A stretch of 64,000 nucleotides of DNA from Pseudomonas hormoni (GCF_018502625.1 NZ_CP075566.1:5955001-6019000); one strand, 5' to 3'; positions 28,235-38,635 are shown, counted from the stretch's first letter. The notes: generated by a model not told the origin, from the sequence alone. A program made the numbers and translations.

Positions 28235-29313
28235 GCGATCAACTCCTTGGTATTGATGGCGCCCAGTCGTTCACCCTGATAGCTGCCGTCCTGAACGCGG
28301 CGGCACCACTCGAGGTTTTCCAGATACCACTGGACGGTTTTGCGCAGGCCGGTCTCGAAGGTTTCTTCGGGCGTCCAGCCGAGTTCGCGCTCAATCTTGC
28401 TGGCATCGATCGCGTAGCGCAGGTCATGGCCAGGACGGTCCTGGACGAAAGTGATCAGGTCGGCGAAATGCGCGACGCCGTCGGGTTTGTGCGGTGCCAG
28501 TTCTTCGAGCAAGGCGCAGATGCCACGCACCACGTCGATGTTCTTCTGCTCGTTGTGACCGCCGATGTTGTAGGTCTCGCCAACCACGCCTTCGGTGACC
28601 ACTTTGAACAGTGCGCGGGCGTGATCCTCGACAAACAGCCAGTCGCGAACCTGCAGGCCGTTACCGTAAACAGGCAGCGGCTTGCCGGCGAGGGCGTTGA
28701 GAATCACCAGCGGGATCAGTTTTTCGGGGAAGTGAAACGGCCCGTAGTTGTTCGAGCAGTTGGTCAGCAATACCGGCAAGCCGTAGGTGCGCTGCCAGGC
28801 GCGGACCAGGTGGTCGGAGGCCGCCTTGCTGGCGGAATACGGTGAACTTGGCGCGTACGGGGTCGTTTCCGTGAACAGGTCATCGACGCCATGCAGGTCG
28901 CCGTAAACCTCGTCCGTGGAGATGTGGTGAAAACGGAAGGCGCTTTTCTCGGGCTCGGCCAGGGTCTGCCAGTAGGCGCGGGTTGCCTCGAGCAGGCTGT
29001 AGGTGCCGACGATATTGGTTTGAATGAAATCCGACGGACCGTCGATGGAACGGTCAACGTGGGACTCGGCCGCCAGATGCATGATCGCATGCGGCTGGAA
29101 ACGTGCCAGCACGGCGCTGACGGCGGCCTGATCAACGATATCGGCCTGCACGAATTCGTAGCGTGTGTCGTTGGCAATGCTGGTCAGCGATTCCAGATTG
29201 CCGGCATAGGTCAGTTTGTCCAGATTGAGCACTTCGTGCCCGGTGTGCCCGATCAAGTGGCGAACCAGGGCAGAGCCAATGAAACCGGCACCGCCGGTGA
29301 TGAGAATACGCAT
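28231..29313 (-). CDS. rmlB: dTDP-glucose 4,6-dehydratase
   Basis: 360-aa extended [17 protein letters not shown] at the N-terminus, catalytic Tyr-Lys pair in [10 protein letters not shown], and THR-Asp-Glu triad in [11 protein letters not shown]. First gene of the operon; the order here is B-A-C-D, unlike the B-D-A-C order of P. aeruginosa. The 176-bp gap upstream, shared with the divergent fusion gene, should hold both promoters. Confidence 0.97.
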   Translation of the reverse strand: MRILITGGAGFIGSALVRHLIGHTGHEVLNLDKLTYAGNLESLTSIANDTRYEFVQADIVDQAAVSAVLARFQPHAIMHLAAESHVDRSIDGPSDFIQTNIVGTYSLLEATRAYWQTLAEPEKSAFRFHHISTDEVYGDLHGVDDLFTETTPYAPSSPYSASKAASDHLVRAWQRTYGLPVLLTNCSNNYGPFHFPEKLIPLVILNALAGKPLPVYGNGLQVRDWLFVEDHARALFKVVTEGVVGETYNIGGHNEQKNIDVVRGICALLEELAPHKPDGVAHFADLITFVQDRPGHDLRYAIDASKIERELGWTPEETFETGLRKTVQWYLENLEWCRRVQDGSYQGERLGAINTKELIA

Positions 29314-29489
29314 GTTGGCCAGCCTTTATCTGTAAGACGATTGAAGCAAATGAGCATAGCTTGTCGGCAGGAGAGGGGGGGTGCAATAGGGTTGTGACAT
29401 CTATTTGGGTTTTGACGCATGAACAGGGGTTGATTATCGACCGACGCGGTGGCGATATAAGCGCCTAATAAAATTTCAGAGGTTGTTGT

Positions 29490-32402
29490 ATGCCGCTCGC
29501 CACGTTGATTCATCGCGCCAGTTTGCCCAGCCCGCAAGTGTCTGCGGTGCAAGCGCTTGAGCTGCTCGAGGGGCATTACGGGCTGAGCGGGCGATTGCAG
29601 GCGCTCGGCAGCCAGCAGGATCTCAACTACCGCGTTGACAGTAAACATGGGCGTTTCGTCCTGAAAATCTGCCGTGGCGACTATTCGGCGCTGGAACTGC
29701 AAGCCCAGCACGCGGGGCTCAAGCATCTCGCCGAGCACTCCGGCGTGCCGGTGCCGCGAGTGATTGCGGCGCAGAACGGCGCCGACCTGCTGTCACTTGA
29801 AGTCGGCGGGCAAGCGGTGCACGTGCGCCTGCTCGAATACATCGAGGGCCAATCGCTCACACACCTGGACCATCTGCCCGGATCGGTGGTGGCCGGTTTC
29901 GGCCGGCTCTGCGGTGAAATGGACCAGGCGCTGGCCGATTTCAACCATGCGGGTCTTGAGCGCACCCTTCAGTGGGATGCGCGTCACGCCAATGCCTTGA
30001 TCGCGCATTTGCTTCCGGTCATTGAAGATGACGCGCAGCGAGCGTTGATCGCGCAAGTGGCCGAACAGGCCGAGCGGCATTTGCAGCCGCTGGTGGACAA
30101 GTTGCCGGTGCAGGCCATCCACATGGACATCACCGATGACAACGTGGTCTGGCAGCGCGATTCGCAACGCCGGTGGCAACTGCAGGGGGTGATCGACTTC
30201 GGCGACCTGATCCACACCTGGCGCATCACCGACCTCTCGGTGACCTGCGCGGCGCTGCTGCATCATGCCGATGGCGATCCGTTCTACATCTTGCCGGCGG
30301 TCCAGGCCTATCACGCGATTAATCCGTTGCAACACGAAGAACTGCTGGCGCTGTGGCCGCTGATCGTCGCGCGGGCGGCGGTGCTGGTGCTCAGTGGCGA
30401 ACAGCAGGTCAGCATCGATCCGGGTAACCAATACAGTCGCGACAACCTGACCCACGAGTGGGAGATTTTCCGCGTGGCCGCCTCGGTGCCGCTGGCGTTG
30501 ATGGAAGCGGCGATCCTCACCTCTGTCGGCCACAGCCTGCCGGGCATTGGTAGCGAAGGCTTCGCCCCGCTGCTGCCGAGCCTGGTCGGAAGTGAATTCG
30601 CCTTGATCGACCTGGGCGTACTCAGCCCGCATTTCGAGGCCGGTAACTGGGAGCAGGAAGGGATCGATCAGCGCCTGTTGAGCGAAGCGGCTGCAGCGCA
30701 CGGTCTGGCCGCCAGCCGTTACGGGCAATATCGTTTGTCCCGCACCCGCCCCGACAGTGCCAGCGAACCGGACACGTGCCCGCTGCATGTCGAGTTGCGA
30801 GTGCCCCACGGCACGGCGGTCGAATCGCCGTTTGCCGGTGTGGTCCATCAACCGTCGCCGGGTGTGTTGCAACTCGACGGCCCGCAATTGAGCGTGCGGC
30901 TGTGGGGCGTGACGCCGTCGCTGCACACCGGCGCGGCGCTGGTCAAAGGCCAGGTGTTGGGCGCGGTCAGCGGTCCGTTGCGGGTGCAGTTGTGCCGAGG
31001 CGCTTCGTTCGACGCGCCGTTGTTTTGCACGCCGTCTCGTGCGGCGGCCTGGCAAGCGTTGTGTCCGTCGCCGGCGGCGCTGCTGGGGCTGGCGTGCGAT
31101 GCTGAAGCGGAGCTTGATTCGCAGACATTGCTGGCGCGCCGCGACGCCAGTTTCGCCCGGACCCAGAAGCACTATTACGTTGACCCGCCACGCATCGAAC
31201 GCGGCTGGTGCAATCACCTGATCGACATGCAGGGTCGTTCCTACCTCGACATGCTCAACAACGTCGCGGTGCTCGGTCACGGTCATCCGCGCATGGCGGC
31301 GGTGTCCAGCCGTCAATGGTCGCTGCTCAATACCAACTCGCGCTTCAATTACGCGGCGGTTGCCGAATTTTCCGAGCGTTTGCTGAAGTTGTCGCCGGAT
31401 GGCATGGACCGGGTGTTCCTGGTCAACAGCGGCAGCGAGGCCAACGACCTGGCGATCCGTCTGGCATGGGCCTACAGCGGCGGTCGCGACATCGTCAGCG
31501 TGCTGGAGGCCTATCACGGCTGGACGGTGGGCGCGGACGCGGTCTCGACGTCGATTGCCGACAACCCCAAGGCCTTGAGCAGCCGCCCGGACTGGGTGCA
31601 CCCGGTGACGGCACCGAACACCTATCGCGGTGAATTCCGTGGCCCGGACAGTGCGCCGGACTATGTGCGCAGCGTCGAACACAACCTGGCGAAAATCGCC
31701 GCGCAAGGACGCCAGCTGGCCGGTTTCATTTGCGAGCCGGTGTACGGCAATGCCGGCGGCATCTCGCTGCCGCCGGGCTATTTGAAACAGGTATACGGCT
31801 TGGTGCGCGACCGGGGCGGCGTGTGCATCGCCGACGAAGTGCAGGTCGGTTACGGGCGCATGGGCCACTTCTTCTGGGGCTTCGAAGAACAGGGCGTGGT
31901 GCCGGACATCATCACCATGGCCAAGGGCATGGGTAACGGGCAACCGTTGGGTGCGGTGATCACCCGCCGTGAAATCGCCGAGGCGCTGGAAGCCGAGGGT
32001 TATTTCTTCTCGTCGGCGGGTGGCAGCCCGGTCAGCTGCCAGATTGGCATGGCCGTTCTGGATGTGATGGAAGAGGAAAAACTCTGGGAAAACGCCCAGG
32101 TCGTGGGCGGGTATTTCAAGGAGCGTCTTGAGGCGCTGATCGATATTCATCCGCTGGTGGGCGCGGTGCACGGTTCCGGTTTTTATCTGGGCGTTGAATT
32201 GATCCGCAACCGCGAGACCCTGGAACCGGCGACCGAGGAAACCACGGCGCTGTGTGATCGTCTGCGGGAATTGGGGATCTTCATGCAGCCGACAGGGGAC
32301 TATCTGAACGTCCTCAAGATCAAACCGCCCATGGTGACCTCGCGCCGGAGTGTGGATTTCTTTGTCGACATGATGGCGAAGGTGTTGGATGAAGGTTTGT
32401 AA
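29490..32402 (+). CDS. Fused phosphotransferase / M23-like / class III aminotransferase (kinase plus PLP enzyme)
   Basis: 970 aa, ATG after AGAGG. Three parts: an aminoglycoside-phosphotransferase-like kinase (about 1-340; Brenner loop IHMDITDDN with His211, Asp213, Asn218, then VIDFGD); a middle region like M23/lipoyl domains (about 430-497) lacking M23 metal ligands; and a class III PLP transferase (about 560-970; Asp782 in ADEVQVGYGR, Lys812 in MAKGMGNG). Bacterial fusions of relatives of hydroxylysine kinase with ethanolamine-phosphate/hydroxylysine-phosphate phospho-lyases are known, so kinase-then-lyase chemistry on an amino alcohol is likely. It lies upstream of aguBA, but whether it acts in the agmatine pathway is unknown. 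Confidence 0.85.
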   Translation: MPLATLIHRASLPSPQVSAVQALELLEGHYGLSGRLQALGSQQDLNYRVDSKHGRFVLKICRGDYSALELQAQHAGLKHLAEHSGVPVPRVIAAQNGADLLSLEVGGQAVHVRLLEYIEGQSLTHLDHLPGSVVAGFGRLCGEMDQALADFNHAGLERTLQWDARHANALIAHLLPVIEDDAQRALIAQVAEQAERHLQPLVDKLPVQAIHMDITDDNVVWQRDSQRRWQLQGVIDFGDLIHTWRITDLSVTCAALLHHADGDPFYILPAVQAYHAINPLQHEELLALWPLIVARAAVLVLSGEQQVSIDPGNQYSRDNLTHEWEIFRVAASVPLALMEAAILTSVGHSLPGIGSEGFAPLLPSLVGSEFALIDLGVLSPHFEAGNWEQEGIDQRLLSEAAAAHGLAASRYGQYRLSRTRPDSASEPDTCPLHVELRVPHGTAVESPFAGVVHQPSPGVLQLDGPQLSVRLWGVTPSLHTGAALVKGQVLGAVSGPLRVQLCRGASFDAPLFCTPSRAAAWQALCPSPAALLGLACDAEAELDSQTLLARRDASFARTQKHYYVDPPRIERGWCNHLIDMQGRSYLDMLNNVAVLGHGHPRMAAVSSRQWSLLNTNSRFNYAAVAEFSERLLKLSPDGMDRVFLVNSGSEANDLAIRLAWAYSGGRDIVSVLEAYHGWTVGADAVSTSIADNPKALSSRPDWVHPVTAPNTYRGEFRGPDSAPDYVRSVEHNLAKIAAQGRQLAGFICEPVYGNAGGISLPPGYLKQVYGLVRDRGGVCIADEVQVGYGRMGHFFWGFEEQGVVPDIITMAKGMGNGQPLGAVITRREIAEALEAEGYFFSSAGGSPVSCQIGMAVLDVMEEEKLWENAQVVGGYFKERLEALIDIHPLVGAVHGSGFYLGVELIRNRETLEPATEETTALCDRLRELGIFMQPTGDYLNVLKIKPPMVTSRRSVDFFVDMMAKVLDEGL

Positions 32403-32416
32403 GGCCTGAAATCGCT

Positions 32417-32502
32417 TTCGCGGGCAAGCCTCGCTCCACTGGTCCGCGTCGTACACAATTTTGTGACATCGCAGGTCCGTAGGAGCGAGGCTTGCCCGCG
32501 AA
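32417..32502. repeat. REP inverted pair (family C)
   Basis: Units of the TTCGCGGGCAAGCCTCGCTC family at 32417 and inverted at 32482-32502, between the fusion gene and aguB. The stretch to 32713 is otherwise leader DNA. Confidence 0.88.
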
Positions 32503-32590
32503 GGCGTCATCAACAACACCCACAAAATATCGATTGTTATCGGGTTTAAGTGCTGTTGTTTTCGACGGAAGGAAGATTAATCGCTTTTAA

Positions 32591-32608
32591 AGCCGATTTT
32601 TATCGGCT
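32591..32608. other. Hairpin in the aguB leader
   Basis: AGCCGAT / ATCGGCT perfect 7-bp stem with a TTTT loop in an A/T-rich stretch, 106 nt before aguB. Could be an operator or the terminator of the fusion gene; there is no clean T-tract. Confidence 0.4.
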
Positions 32609-32713
32609 ATAAAGTCGCCATTGCCGCGGCGTGCCTCATCACGCCCGCCACTTCTCTTTCTGTCATCGGTCGATGCCACACTCGACCTTAAAGCACTTGC
32701 CCGGAGATGATTC

Positions 32714-33592
32714 ATGAGCCGTATCGTTACCGTCGCCGCCACCCAGATGGCCTGTTCCTGGGACCTTGAAGCCAACCTCGAAACCGCTGAAAGGCTGGTC
32801 CGTGAGGCTGCGGCCAAAGGTGCGCAGATTATCCTGATCCAGGAGTTGTTCGAGGCGCCGTACTTCTGCCAGAAACCCAATCCGGATTACCTGCAACTGG
32901 CCACGACGGTTGAAGAGAACGTCGCCATCAAGCATTTCCAGAAAATCGCCAAGGAACTGCAAGTGGTGCTGCCGATCAGCTTCTACGAGCGGGCCGGCCG
33001 CGCGCGTTTCAATAGCATCGCGATCATCGATGCCGACGGCAGCAACCTCGGGATTTATCGTAAAAGCCATATCCCGGACGGCCCTGGTTACCATGAGAAG
33101 TACTACTTCAATCCGGGCGACACCGGTTTCAAAGTGTGGAACACCCGTTACGCGAAAATCGGCGTGGGCATCTGCTGGGATCAGTGGTTCCCCGAGTGCG
33201 CCCGCAGCATGGCGTTGCTGGGTGCGGAAATTCTGTTCTACCCAACCGCCATCGGCAGCGAGCCGCACGACAAGACCATTTCGTCCCGTGACCATTGGCA
33301 GCGTGTGCAACAGGGCCATGCCGGCGCCAACCTGATGCCGCTGATCGCCAGCAACCGTATCGGCAACGAGGAGCAGGACGGGTATGACATCACCTTCTAC
33401 GGCTCGTCGTTTATCGCCAACCAGTTCGGCGAGAAGGTCCAGGAACTCGATAAAACCGAAGAAGGCGTGCTGGTTCACAGCTTCGACCTTGACGAACTGG
33501 AGCACATTCGCAGCGCGTGGGGCTCGTTCCGTGATCGTCGCCCGAACCTATACAATGTGCTCAAAACCCTCGACGGTTCCCTGGAGTCCTGA
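32714..33592 (+). CDS. aguB: N-carbamoylputrescine amidase
   Basis: 292-aa nitrilase-family enzyme that converts N-carbamoylputrescine to putrescine. Glu-Lys-Cys triad: Glu in [12 protein letters not shown], Lys in [11 protein letters not shown], and Cys154 in [16 protein letters not shown] precedes the ATG. aguA starts 4 nt after its stop. Confidence 0.97.
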   Translation: MSRIVTVAATQMACSWDLEANLETAERLVREAAAKGAQIILIQELFEAPYFCQKPNPDYLQLATTVEENVAIKHFQKIAKELQVVLPISFYERAGRARFNSIAIIDADGSNLGIYRKSHIPDGPGYHEKYYFNPGDTGFKVWNTRYAKIGVGICWDQWFPECARSMALLGAEILFYPTAIGSEPHDKTISSRDHWQRVQQGHAGANLMPLIASNRIGNEEQDGYDITFYGSSFIANQFGEKVQELDKTEEGVLVHSFDLDELEHIRSAWGSFRDRRPNLYNVLKTLDGSLES

Positions 33593-33596
33593 CTGC

Positions 33597-34703
33597 ATGA
33601 CCACTTTAAACAGCACCCCGCGCGCCGACGGCTTCTACATGCCCGCCGAGTGGGCGCCGCAAACCCAGACCTGGATGATCTGGCCCGAGCGTCCGGACAA
33701 CTGGCGCCTGGGCGGCAAACCGGCGCAAGCCGCACACGTAGCGGTGGCCAAGGCCATCGCACGTTTCGAACCGGTAACGGTGGCGGTTTCCGCTGGCCAG
33801 TACGAAAACGCTCGTGCCCGTCTCGATGTGCCGAATATTCGCGTGGTCGAGATGTCCAGTGACGACGCCTGGGTCCGCGACACGGGGCCGACGTTCGTCA
33901 TCAATAACAGTGGTGAAGTCCGCGGTGTGAACTGGGATTTCAATTCGTGGGGTGGTTTTGACGGTGGCCTGTATTCGCCGTGGAACCGTGATTCGCAGGT
34001 CGGCGGCAAGATCCTCGAGATTGAACGCAGTCAGCGTTATCGCACCGAGGGCTTCGTGCTTGAAGGAGGTTCGATCCACGTTGATGGCGAAGGCACGCTG
34101 ATTACTACCGAAGAATGCCTGCTTAACCGCAATCGCAACCCGCACATGAACCGTGCAGAAATCGAAGCGGTGCTCAGCGCGAACCTGGCTGTGGATAAAA
34201 TCATCTGGCTGCCGGACGGTTTGTTCAACGACGAAACCGATGGTCATGTGGATAACTTCTGCTGCTACGTGCGTCCGGGTGAAGTGTTGCTGGCCTGGAC
34301 CGACGACCCGCAAGACCCGAACTACCCGCGCTGCCAGGCGGCAATGAAAGTGTTGGAAAGCAGCACTGACGCCAAGGGGCGCCCGTTCACGGTGCACAAG
34401 ATGCCGATTCCGGGGCCGCTGTATGCGACCGAAGAAGAGTGCGCCGGCGTGGACCCGGTGGACGGAACCCAGGAACGCAATCCGACCGTTCGTCTGGCGG
34501 GTTCCTACGTGAACTTCCTCATCGTCAACGGCGGCATCATCGCGCCGAGCTTCGACGATCCGCTGGACGGCCCGGCCAAAGAGATTTTGCAGAGCCTGTT
34601 CCCGCAGCACGAGGTCGTCATGGTGCCGGGCCGCGAACTGTTACTGGGCGGCGGTAACATCCACTGCCTTACCCAACAGCAGCCTGCGCCGCACAAAGAG
34701 TGA
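33597..34703 (+). CDS. aguA: Agmatine deiminase
   Basis: 368 aa. Converts agmatine to N-carbamoylputrescine. From ATG 33597 the catalytic Cys in [11 protein letters not shown] is residue 357, as in P. aeruginosa AguA. The conserved [10 protein letters not shown] and [11 protein letters not shown] blocks are present. A longer frame beginning inside aguB (33384) is rejected. Two exact TGTGGATAA 9-mers lie within the gene (34190 and 34247). Confidence 0.97.
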   Translation: MTTLNSTPRADGFYMPAEWAPQTQTWMIWPERPDNWRLGGKPAQAAHVAVAKAIARFEPVTVAVSAGQYENARARLDVPNIRVVEMSSDDAWVRDTGPTFVINNSGEVRGVNWDFNSWGGFDGGLYSPWNRDSQVGGKILEIERSQRYRTEGFVLEGGSIHVDGEGTLITTEECLLNRNRNPHMNRAEIEAVLSANLAVDKIIWLPDGLFNDETDGHVDNFCCYVRPGEVLLAWTDDPQDPNYPRCQAAMKVLESSTDAKGRPFTVHKMPIPGPLYATEEECAGVDPVDGTQERNPTVRLAGSYVNFLIVNGGIIAPSFDDPLDGPAKEILQSLFPQHEVVMVPGRELLLGGGNIHCLTQQQPAPHKE

Positions 34704-34770
34704 GTGCAGTTGTAACAGCCTGAGTTGACTGGAAAATCACTCCGACAACGGTTTTCCTTCGACACCTTGC

Positions 34771-34808
34771 AAAAAAGCCCGCAGCCCATCAGGACTGCGG
34801 GCTTTTTT
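34771..34808 (+). terminator. Rho-independent terminator of aguBA
   Basis: AAGCCCGCAG / CTGCGGGCTT stem with a run of T after it, 67 nt past the aguA stop. Confidence 0.92.
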
Positions 34809-34948
34809 GTATCCGCTGGTCGACCGTCCCGACACATTGGCACAGCTCTTGTATCTCTCCTGATGAGAAACAGGGAGGGGAGAACTTCGATGTTCTGTCA
34901 TAAACCTTGGATAAGTTAGCCGCTCACAAACCAGGAGAGAGCGCGGAA

Positions 34949-35161
34949 ATGAACGCCGAAATGAACGTAGTGAGCGAGCGGGCACTGCATCCCCTGGCAG
35001 TAAACAGCGAATCGCTCCAGATCCTGGCGCACTGGTTGAAGTCCAATGGAACGCGTCAGATCAGGGAACCTGATCCGCGCCGGATGATGATCGAGCGCTA
35101 TCCCGCTGGTTTATTCAGCGAAGCGGAGATGGATGCGTTGTGGGATGTGATGGAAGGATAA
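34949..35161 (+). CDS. Small hypothetical protein
   Basis: 70 aa from ATG 34949, chosen because CAGGAGAG lies 9-10 nt upstream; a frame start at 34907 has no such site. Acidic, no signal peptide. Residues near the end (RRMMIERYPAGLFSEAEMDALWDVMEG) look like a folded helical pair. Family not recognised. A terminator follows at once. Confidence 0.65.
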   Translation: MNAEMNVVSERALHPLAVNSESLQILAHWLKSNGTRQIREPDPRRMMIERYPAGLFSEAEMDALWDVMEG

Positions 35162-35183
35162 AAAAGAACAACAACGGATTGAT

Positions 35184-35214
35184 AAAAGCGCTGCCGGGAA
35201 GGCGGCGCTTTTTT
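35184..35214 (+). terminator. Rho-independent terminator
   Basis: AAAAGCGCTGCC / GGCGGCGCTTTT stem with one mismatch, followed by TTTT, after the 70-aa gene. Confidence 0.85.
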
Positions 35215-35267
35215 ATGGGTGATGGTTTTATTCGTTGAAAACATATCTTGTGTTCAACACCAACCAC

Positions 35268-35357
35268 TGTGGGAGCGAGCCTGCTCGCGATGGCGGCCGG
35301 GAAGTCAGCATTGATGTCGACTGACCCACTGCCATCGCGAGCAGGCTCGCTCCCACA
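35268..35357. repeat. REP inverted pair (family B)
   Basis: Two inverted family-B units between the small gene and the convergent receptor gene. Confidence 0.9.
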
Positions 35358-35371
35358 GGGTATTGCGGTGT

Positions 35372-37465
35372 TTAGAAGCTGTAGGTGCCCGTCACCACCA
35401 GGCTGCGCGGCTCACCCGGTTGAATCTGCGCCGCGCTGGTGGCCGACGAGTAGTAGGTTTTATCGCTGATGTTGTTCAGCGCCGCGCGCAAATCCCAGTC
35501 CTTCTGGCGGAAGCCGGCCAATGCATCCCAGCGGCCATAACCCGGCAGAACGGTGGTGTTGAGGTTATCCGCATAACGGTCGCCCACCAGGGTCAGACCG
35601 GTTTCGGCGTACCAGCCCATTTCCGGTTTCCAGGTCAGGAACAGGCTGCCGTTGTGCTTGGCTACGTTGCTGATGCGCTTGCCTTCAAAACCGTTGTTGT
35701 CCTTTTCGACCGTGGCGTCCTGCACACCCACACCACCGCGCACGTACCAGTTGCCGGCAATCTTGCCGGTGCCGGTCAGCTCGATCCCGCGGGAACGTTG
35801 CAGGCCGCTGAGCAAGGTCACGGTCGGGTTGAGCGGGTCGCTGGTGCGACGGTTGTAGAGTTCCAGTTCGTAGATCGCCAGCGTGGTGCTCAGGCGATCG
35901 TCGAGCCAGTCGCTTTTCACACCGATTTCTTTCTGCTTGGTCAGCTCGGGACTCAGGTCGTTGGTATTGCCGGCAGCGCCCGGGGTGATGCCGATCAAAC
36001 CGCCACCGACCGGCGAAAAGGTCTTGGTCCAGGAGGCGTAGAAGGAATGATTCTGCAGGGGCGTCCAGACCAGTCCTACACGCGGGCTGGTGCTGTGGCT
36101 GTCGCGGTCTTCGGAGATGTTGCGCAGCTTGTTGGTCGACTCGATGTCAAAGGTGTCGTAGCGCAGTCCGGCCAGCAATTGCCATTGATCGTTCAGGCGC
36201 AGCTGATCCTGCACGTACACCGCACGGCTTTCGACTTCGGTGTGGTTGTCGCTGGACACTTGCATGCGCCCGGTGTGGCGCAAATCCCGATCCGGGTTAT
36301 ACAGATCCAGCGACGGCACGGCCTGGCGGCCAGGCCCGGTAGTGGCCGCTGTGTAGAGCTTCGGATCACGGCGTTGACTGCCGATTTCGACGCCGGTCAG
36401 CAGGCGATTCTCAAGTCCGAACGTATCGAAACCACCTTCCAGCTCAATGTTGTTGTAGACGTTGCGAGTGGTCAGGTCCTGCTGCCAGTGCTGACGCGTG
36501 ACCCGGTTGGTCGCCGGTGTGTAGCCGGTGAGGTAGGTGTTGTCGAAATCGCTGTTGAGTTTGAATACGCCCAGCGTCTGGCGCAGTTGCCAGTTTTCGT
36601 TGATGTCGTAGCTGAGTTTCGAGCGCAGGGATTGCGACTTGTCATCGATGAAATCGTGATCGCTGCCGTAGGTTGTATCCCGTCCGACGTCTGCCGGGCG
36701 TCCGTTTACACCGGGAATACCGCGATCCGGCGTACGGTTGTAGCGGCTGTATTCGTACTGCACCAACCAGTTCAGGTCGGGTGTCAGTTGCCAGCTCATC
36801 GACGGCGCAAACAACTGGCGATTGCCGCTGACGCCATCGCGAAAGCTGTTCTGGTCCATGTTGCCCATGTTCAGACGCAGGCTGATGTTCTCGCCGGGAT
36901 CGGTGCTCAGGTCCGCGTAAAGGCTGCGCAAGTTATTGCTGCCGCCCTGGGCTTCAATGGAAGAGCGGCGCCCGAACTCCGGCAACTTGCTGACCCGGTT
37001 GACGATCCCGCCCTGACTGCCACGGCCGTACAACACCGCCGCCGGGCCCTTGAGCACGTCGATGCGTTCAATGTTGTGCAGATCGCGTACGTACTGACTG
37101 TCGTCGCGAATGCCGTCTAAATAGAAATCGTTACTGGCGTCGAAACCGCGGATGCGCAAACTGTCGAAGCGGGTGTCGGCGCCGCTGCTGACGTTGGGAA
37201 TGCCGCTCAGGGCGGTACCCAGATCATTGGTGCCGTAATCGACGACGTTCGAGGTTTTTATTGAGTCGATGGCTTGTGGCACGTAGCGCACGGGTGTGGA
37301 GGTGCGGGTTGCGGTGCTGGTTTCCTTTACGCGTGGGTCGTCGGCTTCCGCTTCGGCGCTGATCGAGGTTTCTGGCAATGTTGTAGGCGCGGCATAGGAA
37401 AAACCGGCAGACAGCAAAGCGGAGAGGCCAAGACTAAAGGGTGTAAGGCGAAAAGGGGCAGGCAT
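35372..37465 (-). CDS. TonB-dependent siderophore receptor
   Basis: 697-aa outer-membrane receptor. Signal peptide (residues 1-25), a plug domain with IRGFDASNDFYLDGIRDD and VLKGPAAVLYGRGSQGGIVN, then a 22-strand barrel ending with the C-terminal aromatic in TGTYSF. No N-terminal signalling (STN) extension, so it is a simple transporter rather than a transducer. A Fur-box-like sequence upstream suggests iron control. The ligand is not identifiable; catecholate or hydroxamate siderophores are both possible. Confidence 0.9.
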   Translation of the reverse strand: MPAPFRLTPFSLGLSALLSAGFSYAAPTTLPETSISAEAEADDPRVKETSTATRTSTPVRYVPQAIDSIKTSNVVDYGTNDLGTALSGIPNVSSGADTRFDSLRIRGFDASNDFYLDGIRDDSQYVRDLHNIERIDVLKGPAAVLYGRGSQGGIVNRVSKLPEFGRRSSIEAQGGSNNLRSLYADLSTDPGENISLRLNMGNMDQNSFRDGVSGNRQLFAPSMSWQLTPDLNWLVQYEYSRYNRTPDRGIPGVNGRPADVGRDTTYGSDHDFIDDKSQSLRSKLSYDINENWQLRQTLGVFKLNSDFDNTYLTGYTPATNRVTRQHWQQDLTTRNVYNNIELEGGFDTFGLENRLLTGVEIGSQRRDPKLYTAATTGPGRQAVPSLDLYNPDRDLRHTGRMQVSSDNHTEVESRAVYVQDQLRLNDQWQLLAGLRYDTFDIESTNKLRNISEDRDSHSTSPRVGLVWTPLQNHSFYASWTKTFSPVGGGLIGITPGAAGNTNDLSPELTKQKEIGVKSDWLDDRLSTTLAIYELELYNRRTSDPLNPTVTLLSGLQRSRGIELTGTGKIAGNWYVRGGVGVQDATVEKDNNGFEGKRISNVAKHNGSLFLTWKPEMGWYAETGLTLVGDRYADNLNTTVLPGYGRWDALAGFRQKDWDLRAALNNISDKTYYSSATSAAQIQPGEPRSLVVTGTYSF

Positions 37466-37509
37466 TGAAGGACGCGTCCGTAGGATTTTTGGGGTATATC
37501 GTGCAGGTC

Positions 37510-37528
37510 GCGAATGATAATGCTTGCT
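37510..37528 (-). promoter_or_regulatory. Candidate Fur box upstream of the TonB receptor
   Basis: 19-bp site containing AATGATAAT, matching 12 of 19 positions of the Fur consensus by my count, 45 nt before the receptor start. The surrounding bases to 37724 are A/T-rich and contain no gene. Confidence 0.5.
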
Positions 37529-37724
37529 ATTTACTTTCGTGAATTATTCCTGAAAAGTTCTTGGGTTTGATTGTTTCAATTTGTGTCTTGGTTGTTACAG
37601 GAGCGTTTGAAGCATTCGACCGATTCATGAAACAGACTGAAAGCCATTCCGGCGTTTTTCATAAACTGGCGCAGGGCTAACCTGCCGGCATCGAACTTTC
37701 CTACCTTTTTGCCGGAGCCTTCCC

Positions 37725-38393
37725 ATGATCCTTCACTACATTTACGACCCGTTGTGCGGCTGGTGCTACGGCGCAAAACCACTGGTGCAAGCCGCCGAGG
37801 CAGTTCTGCCGGTGATTGCCCATGGCGGCGGCATGATGACCGGCGCCAACCGCAAGAACGTCTCGCCACACTTGCGCAACTACGTGATGCCCCACGACCG
37901 GCGCATTGCCGAGTACACCGCTCAGCCATTCGGCGAAGCTTATTTCGAAGGTTTGCTGCGCGATGAGACGGCGGTGTTCGATTCCGCGCCGCCGATTGCC
38001 GCCGTGCTCGCGGCCGAGCAGATCGCTGGCCGTGGACTGGCGTTGCTGGGGCGTTTGCAGAGCGCGCATTACGTGGAGGGTCGGCGCATTGCCGATGAAG
38101 CGGTGTTGTTTGAACTCGCCCACGGCATCGGCCTGGAACCTGAAGCTTTCCAGACTGCGTTCAAAAACGCCGAGACCGATCGCCACATCAAGGCCAGTCG
38201 CGACCTGTTGGCCAACATCGGTGGCCATGGTTTCCCGACCTTCGCACTGGAGTTGGATGGCCAGTTCACGCTGGTCGACATCGGGCCGTGGCTCGGCAAG
38301 CCGCAAGCCTTCGCGGCATGGTTGAGTCAGTCGCTTCCCGCACAAGCCGCTTCCTCCGGCTTTCAAGCCTGTGGGCTCAACGGCTGCTATTAG
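37725..38393 (+). CDS. DsbA-family thioredoxin-fold protein
   Basis: 222 aa. CGWC active-site motif at residues 11-14 in YDPLCGWCYGAKP and a helical insertion, as in FrnE/DsbA-like cytoplasmic oxidoreductases. No signal peptide. The tail ends in a second cysteine pair (ACGLNGC). Function unknown; stands alone with its own terminator. Confidence 0.85.
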   Translation: MILHYIYDPLCGWCYGAKPLVQAAEAVLPVIAHGGGMMTGANRKNVSPHLRNYVMPHDRRIAEYTAQPFGEAYFEGLLRDETAVFDSAPPIAAVLAAEQIAGRGLALLGRLQSAHYVEGRRIADEAVLFELAHGIGLEPEAFQTAFKNAETDRHIKASRDLLANIGGHGFPTFALELDGQFTLVDIGPWLGKPQAFAAWLSQSLPAQAASSGFQACGLNGCY

Positions 38394-38511
38394 AAATTTC
38401 TTAGACGATTTTCGCCTATTCACAGACGATTCATGAAATTGACACAGGGTTCAGGGCGCGACTAGGATTCGCCCCAACGCCTGTGGCGAACCGCCATGAC
38501 TCAAAAATAAT

Positions 38512-38550
38512 AAAAAGGCCCGCCGCGATTATTCGTGGGCGGGCCTTTTT
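38512..38550 (+). terminator. Rho-independent terminator
   Basis: AAAGGCCCGCC / GGCGGGCCTTT stem with T-tract, 119 nt after the DsbA-like gene. Confidence 0.88.
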
Positions 38551-38635
38551 GTTTCGGGGTGAAAAAAGAGTGCGATAGCGCCGTTTCAGCCGTACGACGC
38601 AGTGCGTATCAACCCGTATTAAGGAAAAGAACAAA

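Noticed and set aside
29793-32525. 910-codon minus-strand frame opposite the kinase/PLP fusion
   Set aside because: High-GC shadow frame; the plus strand carries clear catalytic motifs.
35363-37120. 585-codon plus-strand frame opposite the TonB receptor
   Set aside because: Antisense shadow; the receptor is intact on the minus strand.
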